Source of the DNA: Stutzerimonas stutzeri
GTDB lineage: Bacteria; Pseudomonadota; Gammaproteobacteria; Pseudomonadales; Pseudomonadaceae
Length of the DNA: 64,000 nt
NCBI RefSeq assembly: GCF_002890915.1
Contig: NZ_POUT01000014.1
Span: 1-64,000 of the forward strand
Direction of reading: 5' to 3'
Position numbers and translations under genes: made by a program. Numbering within the stretch: position 1 is the stretch's first letter; each line of letters begins with the position of its first letter. Below, in pieces: positions 52,026-60,672 of this stretch. Under the pieces are notes generated by a model. That model was given only the letters and a program-made list of their open reading frames with translations, ran no database searches and was not told where the DNA came from.

Positions 52026-54452
52026 ATGAAACACCGCCCTCCTTTCCGCCGGCGCCTGGCGCTGCCTGTTCTGATCGCCAGCGCGATCCTCTCGGCCGAG
52101 GTCTCGGCGCAGGATTTGCACCTGGACCTGCCGGCCGGTCCGCTCGAACGATCGCTGGATAATCTGGCACACCAAGCCGGCGTCGAAATTCTCTACAGCA
52201 GCGAACAGGCCGCCGGCCACCACGCTCCAGCCGTCAACGGCACCTTCAGCGCCAGCGAAGCGCTACGCCTGCTGCTGCAGGGCAGCGACCTGCAGGTGCA
52301 GGTGCGCGACGGCAACCTGATCGTGGTACCGCGGCGCAGCGGCGACGAGCAGGCCGGCCAGGCTGCGCCATTGGATCTGGGCAACGCGATAGTGGTCGCC
52401 GACCGCCGCAGCAGCGATCTGGTCAGCCCGGCGCGGCAGACCACGGTGATCGAACGCGGCGAGCTCGAACAGCTGCGCCAGGGCTCGACCAACCTGGCCG
52501 CCGCGCTGAGCAAGGCGGTGCCCGGCATGGCCGACTCGAGCCGCACCATCACCGATTACGGCCAGACCCTGCGCGGACGGAACATGCTGGTACTGGTGGA
52601 TGGCATCCCACTCAACACCAATCGCAGCTCGTCGCGCGACCTGGCCAACCTGGAGCTGCTGGATATCGAGCAAATCGCCGTGGAGCGCGGCAGCAGCGCC
52701 ATCTATGGCGGTGGCGCCAGCGGCGGCATCGTCTCGGTCAGCACCGTAGCGGCAGGAGGCGAGAACCGTGCGCGGACCAGCATCAGCGCCGAAACATCGC
52801 TGTCGCAGCTGGACAGCGACGGGCTGGGCGGCACCCTGCGCCACAGCTTCAGCGGCAGCCAGGGCACGGTCGACTACGGCCTCGCCCTGGCCACGCAATA
52901 CAAAGGCGCGTCCTATGACGCCGACGGCCGACGCATCGCGCCGGAACCCAGCCAGGGCGACCTGTTCGACTCGGCCGCCTACAGCCTGGGCGGCAAGCTC
53001 GGCGTACACCTGGACGATCTGCAATACCTGCAACTGTCGGCCAGCCGCTACGACGTGCAGCAGGACACCGACCATGCGCCCGACCCGAGCGTAAAGGCCC
53101 AGCCGCTACGCAGCGTAGCGGCGCGTGCGCAAAGCGGGCTTGAGCTCGACGAGCAGACCCGCTTGACCAATGACCTGTTGTCCCTGGATTACCGCCACGC
53201 CGACCTGCTCGGCAGCGAACTGGCGGCGCAGCTCTACTACCGCGACTATTTCACCCGCTTCAGCCCCTTCGACGCACGCGCCGTCGTCACCCGCGGTGGG
53301 CAGGTCGACCAGATATCCCAGGAGTCCAAGGTCAAGGGTGCACGCCTGACCCTGACCACCCCGTTGCGGGAAAACCGTACCCAGTTGCTCTGGGGCATGG
53401 ACTACAACCAGGAGCGCAGCAAGATGCCGCTGGACGTGTTCGACCCGGCCATCTACGACGCCAGCGGCGGACTGGTATTCGAGAAGATCGGCGAACTGAC
53501 CTACATGCCCTGGGTGACAACCCGCAGCACGGGCACTTTCGCCCAGCTGCAGCACCGCTTCAATGCGCACTGGTCGGCCGAGGGCGGCATCCGCTACGAG
53601 CGTGCCAGCGCCGAATTCGACGACTTCCAGCCACTGTCCCAGCTGAACCTGGCCAACCCGGCGACGGTGCGCGGCGGCGAAGTGGATTACTCGGCAACCC
53701 TCTACAACATCGGCGTGGTCTACGCGCCCAACCTGCAGCACGAACTGTACGCCTCGTTCAGCCAGGGCTTCGAGCTGCCGGACATTGGCCTGCAGGTGCG
53801 CAACGCCCGCGCCAACTTCGATATCGGCTCGTCGGACCTGGAACCAGTCGAGGTGGACAACTACGAAATCGGTTGGCGCGGCCAGTTCGAGCAGACCCGT
53901 GCGTCGCTGGCGCTGTTCCAGTCGCGCTCACGCCTGGGCGGTGTGCAAAGTTTCAATAACGGGCTGATCCTCAGCCGCACCCGCGAGCGCATCGAAGGAA
54001 TCGAAGCGCAACTGGACTTCAGCTCGCTGGACGAGCGCTGGGGCAGCGGCGCCAGCCTGACCTGGTTGCAGGGCCGCGAACGGCCGAAGGGTGGTGACGA
54101 TCGGGACATGACCGGCTACCGCATTCCGCCGCTCAAGCTCACGGCCTACCTGGAATATGCGCCGCTGGATGACTGGCACAACCGCCTGCAGGCGACCTAT
54201 TTCGGTCGGCGCGACTACCGCCTGGATGGCGTGGAAAGCTTCGGTCGTCGCGAAGTGGACAGTTATGTGCTGGTCGACCTGCTCAGCCGCTATCGCCTGG
54301 ACGAGCACAACAGCATCACCCTGGGCGTGCAGAACCTGCTCAATCGCCACTACTACCCCACCTACAGCCAACTCTTGCGCAGCAGTGACAACACCAGCCA
54401 CCTGCCGGCCGCCGGCACCGTGCTAGCGATGCGCTACGACCACCGCTGGTAG
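52026..54452 (+). CDS. TonB-dependent siderophore receptor (FecA-type, IutA-like)
   Basis: An 808-residue outer-membrane receptor. It has a signal peptide, an N-terminal STN signalling domain (about 30-100), a plug and a 22-strand barrel ending in HRW. The plug region (TDYGQTLRGRNMLVLVDGIP, NTNRSSSRDLANLE) resembles IutA/ChtA aerobactin-type receptors, so a hydroxamate or citrate-hydroxamate siderophore is plausible. The STN domain explains the adjacent sigma/FecR pair. Energy would come from the TonB2 operon downstream. Confidence 0.88.
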   Translation: MKHRPPFRRRLALPVLIASAILSAEVSAQDLHLDLPAGPLERSLDNLAHQAGVEILYSSEQAAGHHAPAVNGTFSASEALRLLLQGSDLQVQVRDGNLIVVPRRSGDEQAGQAAPLDLGNAIVVADRRSSDLVSPARQTTVIERGELEQLRQGSTNLAAALSKAVPGMADSSRTITDYGQTLRGRNMLVLVDGIPLNTNRSSSRDLANLELLDIEQIAVERGSSAIYGGGASGGIVSVSTVAAGGENRARTSISAETSLSQLDSDGLGGTLRHSFSGSQGTVDYGLALATQYKGASYDADGRRIAPEPSQGDLFDSAAYSLGGKLGVHLDDLQYLQLSASRYDVQQDTDHAPDPSVKAQPLRSVAARAQSGLELDEQTRLTNDLLSLDYRHADLLGSELAAQLYYRDYFTRFSPFDARAVVTRGGQVDQISQESKVKGARLTLTTPLRENRTQLLWGMDYNQERSKMPLDVFDPAIYDASGGLVFEKIGELTYMPWVTTRSTGTFAQLQHRFNAHWSAEGGIRYERASAEFDDFQPLSQLNLANPATVRGGEVDYSATLYNIGVVYAPNLQHELYASFSQGFELPDIGLQVRNARANFDIGSSDLEPVEVDNYEIGWRGQFEQTRASLALFQSRSRLGGVQSFNNGLILSRTRERIEGIEAQLDFSSLDERWGSGASLTWLQGRERPKGGDDRDMTGYRIPPLKLTAYLEYAPLDDWHNRLQATYFGRRDYRLDGVESFGRREVDSYVLVDLLSRYRLDEHNSITLGVQNLLNRHYYPTYSQLLRSSDNTSHLPAAGTVLAMRYDHRW

Positions 54453-54462
54453 AACGCCAGCA

Positions 54463-54491
54463 GCGACCGGTTGCGCAAGGCAGCCGGTCGC
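54463..54491 (+). terminator. Hairpin after the receptor gene
   Basis: GCGACCGG/CCGGTCGC, a perfect 8-bp stem with a 13-base loop, lies 10 bases after the receptor stop. There is no T-run. Confidence 0.45.
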
Positions 54492-54856
54492 CATCATCGC
54501 ACACGCTTCGATTCTTGAAATCGACCCCGGCATGCTGGGACATCGTCGCCAAACGGCCGCCCAGCCCTGAGGCACGTTGGAAGCGCCGCCGGCGCCCCGC
54601 GTCATACAGGTTTGAAATCGTGCTGAAGAGACTCGAGCCGTTATGCCCACTCACTGGCGGGGCACAGGCTGTAGGCCGAATACGTTGATCGTGCTCAGCA
54701 GGCAGCCGACGCGACAGTGTCGCCGCGGGTTCGGCTGCCGAAATGGCTGTCCTGGCCCGGCGCAACGGCCAGCGGCAGCAGGCAGAAAGGCGCTGCTCAT
54801 GAGGTCGCCTTCCGGCGGCGGCCTGGCGGTGAGCATCCACCGCCACGGAAGTACGA
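54492..54856. other. Gene-free stretch between convergent operons
   Basis: These bases carry only short overlapping frames with poor composition. One minus-strand frame (54651-54836, 61 residues) has no clear ribosome site and no recognised family. The region may be decayed coding DNA. Confidence 0.4.
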
Positions 54857-55948
54857 TCAGTTCGCGCGGGCGATCTGCCGCTCGCGTTCGAAGCTGAGCT
54901 CGCCTTCGGCCCAGTCACGCCATTCACGCACCCGGCGGCGCTCCGCCCCGGCCCGCTCGGCCTGCTTCAGCGCCTCGAGCCCGGCCTGCCAGCGGGCCTG
55001 CTCCAGTTCCAGCTGGGCCACGTTCATCCAGAACTTGGCGCTGCCGGTCTGGGTCGCCAGCTGACGATAGACTTTCGACGCCGCCGTACGCTCACGGGCT
55101 TGCCACCAGAGCATGCCCAGGCGCTCCTGGCGCGTGGCGGTGCTCGCCAGCAGGCGCGACTCGAGCAGGCCTTCGAGCAGCTTGGCGCCCTGCCAGGGCT
55201 GGCCGGCGGCGCTGGCCAGCAAGACCAGGTTGTCCAGTTCGGCCTCGCTGAAGCGCAGCCCCTTGGCATGCGCCGCGCGCAGGGTGGCCAGCGCCTTGTC
55301 TTCCGCGCCGGCCAGTTGCTGCAGCCCGGCCAGTTGGCGCCAGGCCTTCACCTGCTCGGGATGGCGGGCCAGCAACTTGCGTTGCCAGCGCTCGGCCGCC
55401 TGATAGCGCTTGAGTTCGGCGTTGCCGCCGACCAGCAGCTGCAGCCAGGCATCGGCGGCCTGGGGGTTGGTCTGCACGTAGCGCTCGGCCAGTGGCAGTG
55501 CCTTGGCATGCTGGCCGAGCCCCTGGTAGGCCTGCACCAGCATCTGCAGCACGTCTTCATCGGCCTGGTTGGCCGTACCCAGCAGGCTGACGACCTTGGC
55601 GTAACGTCCTTCGACGAGATTCAGCCGTGCCAGGTTGAGCCGTTCGCCGTCCAGCAACGCCTCGTCCAGCTTGCCGCTGGCGACGGCCTTGTCCAACCAC
55701 TCCAGGGCCTGGCGGTTGTTGCCTTCGGCCCAGGCCAGATAGCCGCGACTACGCCAGAGCAATGCCTCCTCGCTGCTGCCCGCCTTGGCCTTGACGCTCT
55801 CCAGCGCCTTGCGTGCCCCGGCGTAGTCCTTCTTCGCCTGGGCGCTCTTCGCTCGCTCGAGCGCCATGAAGACAGCGGGATCGATCGCCTGGGCAGCCTG
55901 TACCGAAGCGGCGAGGAAAAGGGTCAGCACGAGTAGCAGGCGAGGCAT
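54857..55948 (-). CDS. TPR protein of the TonB2 operon
   Basis: A 363-residue periplasmic protein with a signal peptide (MPRLLLVLTLFLAASVQAAQA) and helical repeats throughout (for example LLWRSRGYLAWAEGNNRQALEWLDKAV). It is the last gene of the operon, starting 1 base after tonB. TPR proteins occur with TonB2 systems in Vibrio and related bacteria and may help them work; the exact role is unknown. Confidence 0.8.
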   Translation of the reverse strand: MPRLLLVLTLFLAASVQAAQAIDPAVFMALERAKSAQAKKDYAGARKALESVKAKAGSSEEALLWRSRGYLAWAEGNNRQALEWLDKAVASGKLDEALLDGERLNLARLNLVEGRYAKVVSLLGTANQADEDVLQMLVQAYQGLGQHAKALPLAERYVQTNPQAADAWLQLLVGGNAELKRYQAAERWQRKLLARHPEQVKAWRQLAGLQQLAGAEDKALATLRAAHAKGLRFSEAELDNLVLLASAAGQPWQGAKLLEGLLESRLLASTATRQERLGMLWWQARERTAASKVYRQLATQTGSAKFWMNVAQLELEQARWQAGLEALKQAERAGAERRRVREWRDWAEGELSFERERQIARAN

Positions 55949-55949
55949 C

Positions 55950-56660
55950 TCAGCGTTCTCCTTGCAGGCGGAAGTGCAGGGTTTTCACCGCTTCGCGGGA
56001 TACCGCCACACCATTCTCGGTGCGCGGGGCGAAACGCCAGCGGGCGGCGGCGCGGCGAGCCTCGCGGTCGAACACGTTGCGCGGCGAGGCCTCCAGCACG
56101 CGGATGTTCTCCACCCGGCCCTGCGGGTTGATGGTGAAAGCGAGCTTGATATGCCCTTCGATGCCCTGCTGGCGGGCACGATAGGGGTACTCCGGGCGTA
56201 CGTCATTGAGCGGCATCACTTCCTGTTCCGGACCGCCTGGCTGGCCGGCGGCCTCGACGGCGGCGCTGGCCGGTGCCGGGGCCGCCGGCGCGCTCTGCGC
56301 GGCGGTCAGGCCGGACAGGCTGGGGGCCGGCGCGGTCGCAACGGAAATACCGCTGTCGATGGCCGGCAAGTCCAGGTCCAGTTTCGGCAGGCTGGCATCC
56401 GGGGTGGCCATGTTCGGCGTCGGCGGCGTCGGTGGCTGCGGCGTCTTCGGCTGCGGCGGCTGCGGGGCTTGCTGGCGCGAACGCGTGGCACTGTCCTCGT
56501 TACGCCCGTCCATGCGGATGAAGTTGGCGATCGCTACTGGATCGTCCTGGAGCGCATCCTGCGGTGGGTTGACCATGCTCAGCATCAGGGCGAACAGCAA
56601 CAGCGCCATCACGCACGCGGCGATGAACGACAAGCTGAAACGGGCCAGCCGCGGGCGCAT
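55950..56660 (-). CDS. tonB: TonB2-type energy transducer
   Basis: A 236-residue protein with an N-terminal anchor (SLSFIAACVMALLLFALMLSMV). A proline-rich periplasmic linker follows (QAPQPPQPKTPQPPTPPTPN), then the TonB C-terminal domain (YPYRARQQGIEGHIKLAFTI, VFDREARRAAARWRF). It passes energy to outer-membrane receptors. The start overlaps the exbD stop (TGATG). It is shorter than the classical TonB, as in TonB2 systems. Confidence 0.9.
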   Translation of the reverse strand: MRPRLARFSLSFIAACVMALLLFALMLSMVNPPQDALQDDPVAIANFIRMDGRNEDSATRSRQQAPQPPQPKTPQPPTPPTPNMATPDASLPKLDLDLPAIDSGISVATAPAPSLSGLTAAQSAPAAPAPASAAVEAAGQPGGPEQEVMPLNDVRPEYPYRARQQGIEGHIKLAFTINPQGRVENIRVLEASPRNVFDREARRAAARWRFAPRTENGVAVSREAVKTLHFRLQGER

Positions 56661-57073
56661 CAGCGCGTCCCCGTGCTGGCAGCCAGGGCGACATCCCGCA
56701 CGCCGGCCTGACGCGCCTGATCCATCACCTGAACGACCAGGCCGGTGCGGGCATCCTGGTCGGCCTGCACGACTACGGCGCCTTCCGGCTGATCCACGCG
56801 CAGGCGTTCGACGTGGGCGCGCACGCTGCGCACGTCCACCGCCTGCTTGTCGATCCAGACCTGGCCGTCGGCCGTGACGGCGATGAGGATGTTGCCCTTG
56901 TCCTGGGCGCTGGCGGTGTCCGCCTGCGGGCGCTGGACCTCGACACCGGACTCCTTGATGAAGGAGCTGGTGACGATGAAGAAGATCAGCATGATGAAGA
57001 CCACATCGAGCATCGGCGTGAGGTCGATACCGGTGTCTTCTTCCTGCTGGTAATGGTGACGACGCATACGCAT
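56660..57073 (-). CDS. exbD: ExbD-type proton channel subunit
   Basis: A 137-residue protein with one membrane helix near residues 20-40 (DLTPMLDVVFIMLIFFIVTSSF), including the proton-path aspartate. A periplasmic ExbD domain follows (GNILIAVTADGQVWIDKQAVDV). The ATG at 57073 follows GAGG; TTG at 57079 and ATG at 57067 are alternatives. Confidence 0.9.
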   Translation of the reverse strand: MRMRRHHYQQEEDTGIDLTPMLDVVFIMLIFFIVTSSFIKESGVEVQRPQADTASAQDKGNILIAVTADGQVWIDKQAVDVRSVRAHVERLRVDQPEGAVVVQADQDARTGLVVQVMDQARQAGVRDVALAASTGTR

Positions 57074-57083
57074 CCGCAAATCC

Positions 57084-57629
57084 TCAGTCGTGACGCAGCT
57101 GGTCGGCCAGCCGGTCGAGAGACTGGCGCGCGATCCGCTCGAGGCGCGCCAGGCTGAACAGTCCTGTAATGGCCAGCACCATGCCAGCCATGGTCGGCAG
57201 GGTCGCCTGCCAGACCCCCGCGGCCATGCCGCGCGGGTTGCCGGTGCCGCTGAGCGCCAGCACGTCGAATACCGCGATCATGCCGCTGACCGTGCCGAGC
57301 AGGCCGAGCAGCGGATACATCGCCACCAGTGTCTTGCTCAGCCGCAGCGGGCCGGACAGCTGTTGCTGCGCCTGCGCCAGCCAGGCCGCGCGCACCGCCC
57401 GTTGCCAGCTGCCCGGCTCGTCGCTCAGCTGCGTCCAGGCCTGCCGACGCGCCTCGACCCAATGCGGGAAGACCCGGCGCATGAACCACAGGCGCTCGAA
57501 GACCAGCGTCCAATACAGCACGCAGAGCCCGGCCAGCGCCCACATCACCACCCCGCCAGCCGCCATGAAATCGAGCAGCGCATGACCGCTGTCGACCAGG
57601 CTCAGCCACTGGGTGCGCAGGTCAGTCAC
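57084..57629 (-). CDS. exbB: ExbB-type proton channel subunit
   Basis: A 181-residue MotA/TolQ/ExbB protein with three helices (GGVVMWALAGLCVLYWTLVF, LVAMYPLLGLLGTVSGMIAVF, TLPTMAGMVLAITGLFSLA). It forms the proton channel with ExbD. The GTG start overlaps the ttpC-like stop by 8 bases, so translation is coupled. Confidence 0.9.
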   Translation of the reverse strand: MTDLRTQWLSLVDSGHALLDFMAAGGVVMWALAGLCVLYWTLVFERLWFMRRVFPHWVEARRQAWTQLSDEPGSWQRAVRAAWLAQAQQQLSGPLRLSKTLVAMYPLLGLLGTVSGMIAVFDVLALSGTGNPRGMAAGVWQATLPTMAGMVLAITGLFSLARLERIARQSLDRLADQLRHD

Positions 57630-58968
57630 GGCGTGGCGCCCCCGAGAGATGCAGCGCGATCAGCCCCGCGCTCTGCTGCTCCAGCAGCTGGATCAGCGCC
57701 TTGCTGCGGCTGGCCAGCAGGCTATGCAGGAACAGCAGCGGGATCGCCACCACCAGCCCCAGCACCGTGGTCACCAGGGCCTGGGAAATACCATCGGCCA
57801 TCAGCCGGGAGTCGCCGCCACCGCTCTGGGTGATCGCCTGGAAGGTGATGATCATGCCGGTGACGGTCCCCAGCAGGCCGAGCAGCGGCGCCACCGCGGC
57901 GAGCAGCTTGAGCAGCGGCTGGCCACGTTCGAGCGGCGGGGTTTCCTGGAGGATCGCCTCGTCGAGCTTGAGCTCCAGGGTTTCCAGATCCGACAGCTGC
58001 GGCTTGGGTCCCAGCACGCCGATGATGCGGCCCAGCGGGTTGTCGTCACGCGGATGATTGAGTTCGCGCATCTGGCTGCCGACCTTGCGCCCGACGCCAC
58101 TCAGGCAGACCATGCGCCAGATCGCCAGCAGCAGGCCGACCGCACCGAGCGCCAGGATCACCCAGCCCACCAGACCGCCCTGCTGGACGCGGTCCCACAG
58201 GTCCGGCTGGCGCTGCAGCTGGGCCAGCAGGGTGCCCCGGCTGGGGTCGACCGGCAGTGTCGCCAGCCCATCGCGGCTTTCCAGATAGTCCCCGACCAGC
58301 CCCTGGCCGGAAGGCTGGCGCGCCGGCACCAGCAACTCGCCGGCGTCGGCGTCATAACGCAGGAAGGCCGCATCGGTGAAGGCCGAGAAACTGCCTACCC
58401 GCAATACCGGCTGCTCGCTGCGATACCCATCGGCCGCCACCACCGGCAGCTCGAGCCGTTCCACCCGGCCACTGGCCGCCAGATCCTCGAGCAAGGTCAT
58501 CCAGAAGCGGTCGAGGTCATCGGCGGACGGCAGCGCGCGGCTTTCCGCCAGGCTGCGCAATTGCTGCAGGCGCTCGGGATACTGTGCATTGAGCAGACTG
58601 TCCTGCCACTGGCCGGCGATATCGCCGGCACTCTGGCGCACCACGCCGAACAGTTCACCGAGATGACCGACCCGCTGGGCCAGCAGTTTCTCCTGCTCGG
58701 CCAGCTCGGCCTCCTGGCGATCGAACTGGGCCTTCAGCCGTTCGGCCTCGGCTTTCTGCTCGTCCAGCGCCGCGCGTGCGCGGGCCAGCAATTGCGCCTG
58801 CTCGCCACGGTCACGGACGAAGGCCTGCTCACGCGTCTGCATGGCACTGACCTCGGCGGCCCGTTCGCTGCGGATACGCTCGAGCAACTGGTCGGGGTTC
58901 AGCGGTTCGGCGGCATGCGCCACGACCGGCAGCAGGCCGAGGAAAATCCAGGAAAGCAGACGGCTCAT
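57622..58968 (-). CDS. TtpC-like ExbB-domain protein with periplasmic coiled coil
   Basis: A 448-residue protein with a signal peptide and a long periplasmic coiled-coil region (about 25-120, Glu/Gln/Arg-rich). A MotA/TolQ/ExbB domain with three membrane helices follows (GGLVGWVILALGAVGLLLAIW, LLAAVAPLLGLLGTVTGMIITF, LVTTVLGLVVAIPLLFLHSLL). This matches TtpC of the Vibrio TonB2 complex, which works beside ExbB2/ExbD2. Its start overlaps the DUF3450 stop (ATGA). Confidence 0.85.
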   Translation of the reverse strand: MSRLLSWIFLGLLPVVAHAAEPLNPDQLLERIRSERAAEVSAMQTREQAFVRDRGEQAQLLARARAALDEQKAEAERLKAQFDRQEAELAEQEKLLAQRVGHLGELFGVVRQSAGDIAGQWQDSLLNAQYPERLQQLRSLAESRALPSADDLDRFWMTLLEDLAASGRVERLELPVVAADGYRSEQPVLRVGSFSAFTDAAFLRYDADAGELLVPARQPSGQGLVGDYLESRDGLATLPVDPSRGTLLAQLQRQPDLWDRVQQGGLVGWVILALGAVGLLLAIWRMVCLSGVGRKVGSQMRELNHPRDDNPLGRIIGVLGPKPQLSDLETLELKLDEAILQETPPLERGQPLLKLLAAVAPLLGLLGTVTGMIITFQAITQSGGGDSRLMADGISQALVTTVLGLVVAIPLLFLHSLLASRSKALIQLLEQQSAGLIALHLSGAPRRD

Positions 58969-59750
58969 TGCGCGGCCTCCTCGGCCAGTGTCTTGACGGG
59001 CAGTTGCAGGTAGGCGGGCGCCTGCTGCTGACGGGCGATGGCGATGGCCTGGGTCAGCGGCCGGCGGGCACCGCCATCGAGGACTTGCCAACTGCGGGTC
59101 TGCGGATTCCACCAGCCACTCTCATGGGCATCGAGCGTCTGGTAATAGAGCATCACCCGGCCCAGGCGCAGGAACTCGACGCTACGCGAACCGCCCTCGA
59201 TCGGCAGCTCGCCGCGCCAGGCTTCCAGCGTCCGGCCGTAGTCGCTCTCGATCTGGTAGGCCTCGAGAATGCGCCGATATTTCTCGGCCAGGCTGACGTC
59301 CGCGCGGGGCAGCAGATCCTGCAGGCTGGCCAGGCGATCGGCACGCTCATCCGGAAGGAACGGCAAGTCGGCAGCGATGAACTCGCCCAGCACCTCGACC
59401 ATCTGCCCCATCTGCGGCGTTACCGCCTCCTGGGTGCGCTCGATGCTGTCCAGCTGCCGCTGGAAGCCTTCCAGCTCCTTGCGCTGCGCCGCAGTGAGCG
59501 CCTGCAGTTGCTTGTTGTAGGTCTTCAGCGCCTCGGTCTGCTGCAGCGCACTGCGGTATTCGTTGAGCATCTGTCGTGTGGCGTCATCGAGCTGGTCGAT
59601 CCGCACTTGCGAAGCTTTCGCTTCCGCGGACAGACGCTCGCTCTCGTCCAGCGCGGCATCCAGCGGGGCGGCCGACAGCGATGCAGCATAGAGCTGCAGA
59701 CAGCACGGCAGCACGGCAGCCGCCAGCAGGCGGGGGATGGAGGAAGGCAT
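58965..59750 (-). CDS. DUF3450 periplasmic coiled-coil protein
   Basis: A 261-residue protein with a signal peptide (MPSSIPRLLAAAVLPCCLQLYAASLSAA) and a coiled coil (about 30-110). The DUF3450 domain includes LPFLPDERADRLASLQDLL and VMLYYQTLDAHESGWWNP. It is the first gene of the TonB2 operon. The same gene order is typical of TonB2 systems. A role as a periplasmic partner of TtpC is inferred. Confidence 0.83.
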   Translation of the reverse strand: MPSSIPRLLAAAVLPCCLQLYAASLSAAPLDAALDESERLSAEAKASQVRIDQLDDATRQMLNEYRSALQQTEALKTYNKQLQALTAAQRKELEGFQRQLDSIERTQEAVTPQMGQMVEVLGEFIAADLPFLPDERADRLASLQDLLPRADVSLAEKYRRILEAYQIESDYGRTLEAWRGELPIEGGSRSVEFLRLGRVMLYYQTLDAHESGWWNPQTRSWQVLDGGARRPLTQAIAIARQQQAPAYLQLPVKTLAEEAAQ

Positions 59751-59785
59751 TGAGGGAATCCTTGCAGACGGGCGTTAACTCAAAA

Positions 59786-59808
59786 GAGAAACATTATCAT
59801 CTGTGGAT
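59786..59808 (-). promoter_or_regulatory. Possible Fur-like site upstream of the TonB2 operon
   Basis: On the minus strand GATGATAATGTTTCTCTTTTG contains a GATAAT hexamer and a partial inverted half. It lies about 40 bases upstream of the DUF3450 start. Iron repression would make sense for the operon, but the match is weak. Confidence 0.35.
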
Positions 59809-59858
59809 TGATGCAAAGCAACCCGGGCAATACGTCGCAGCATAGCGAGTGGCTTTCA

Positions 59859-59872
59859 TTGAGCTGGATCAA
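59859..59872 (+). promoter_or_regulatory. Anr/Fnr-like box upstream of oprG
   Basis: TTGAGCTGGATCAA differs from TTGATnnnnATCAA at one base. It lies 64 bases before the oprG ATG. oprG is known to respond to anaerobiosis through Anr in P. aeruginosa, which supports the call. Confidence 0.6.
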
Positions 59873-59935
59873 AAAGCCCCTACCCCCACCCCCTACCATT
59901 GCCCCCAGTCGCATCCCAACCAACGGAGCATCATC

Positions 59936-60598
59936 ATGCGCAAGACCCTGTTCACCGCTTCCGCGCTGGCCCTGGCGCTGGCCGCACCCTTCGCCCAGGC
60001 TTTCGAAGCCGGGGACATCATCGTCCGCGCTGGTGCGGTTACCGTCGATCCGCACGAAGATAGCGGTAACGTAAAAATTGGCGGCGCAGCAGTGCCTGGC
60101 ACTGGCGCAACCCTGGATAGCGATACCCAGCTGGGACTGAACTTCGCTTACATGCTGACCGACAAGGTCGGTATCGAACTGCTGGCAGCCACCCCGTTCA
60201 GCCACGATGTAGGCACCAAGGGCCTGGGCGGTCTCAAGCTCGGCGAACTCAAGCACCTGCCCCCGACCCTGAGCGTCGTTTACTACCCGCTCGAGAAAAC
60301 CTCCGCATTCCAGCCCTATGTTGGCGCCGGCATCAACTACACCTGGTTCTTCGATGACAAGCTGACCAGCGAAGCCGAAGCAGCCGGCTTCCGCGGCCTG
60401 GACATGAAGGACTCCTGGGGCCTGGCAGCCCAAGTGGGCATGGATTACATGCTGACCGACAACATCATGCTGAACGCCCAGGTTCGTTATATCGACATCG
60501 ACACCACCGGCACCACTTACGCCGGCGCCACCAAGGTCAAAGTCGACGTGGACGTAGACCCCTTCGTCTACATGGTCGGTCTCGGCTACAAGTTCTGA
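59936..60598 (+). CDS. oprG: OprG/OmpW-family outer-membrane protein
   Basis: A 220-residue 8-stranded barrel protein with a signal peptide (cleaved near AQA22/FE). It starts FEAGDIIVRAGAVTVDP and has FQPYVGAGINYTWFFDD and an aromatic end (YMVGLGYKF). It lets small hydrophobic molecules and amino acids pass. I chose ATG 59936 after CGGAGC. A strong terminator follows. Confidence 0.92.
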   Translation: MRKTLFTASALALALAAPFAQAFEAGDIIVRAGAVTVDPHEDSGNVKIGGAAVPGTGATLDSDTQLGLNFAYMLTDKVGIELLAATPFSHDVGTKGLGGLKLGELKHLPPTLSVVYYPLEKTSAFQPYVGAGINYTWFFDDKLTSEAEAAGFRGLDMKDSWGLAAQVGMDYMLTDNIMLNAQVRYIDIDTTGTTYAGATKVKVDVDVDPFVYMVGLGYKF

Positions 60599-60630
60599 CG
60601 AAAGCGGCACCCGCCGAATCGCAGACGAAC

Positions 60631-60660
60631 AAAAGGCGCCCTTCGGCGCCTTTTGTGTTT
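60631..60660 (+). terminator. Rho-independent terminator after oprG
   Basis: AAAAGGCGCC-CTTC-GGCGCCTTTT, a 10-bp stem with a 4-base loop followed by TTTTGTGTTT. On the minus strand it may also end the epimerase gene. Confidence 0.9.
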
Positions 60661-60672
60661 TTCGAATTACGC

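Noticed and set aside
54340..54927. A 195-codon minus-strand open frame after the receptor.
   Set aside because: It overlaps the receptor and TPR genes, has Arg/Ser-rich composition and no ribosome site.
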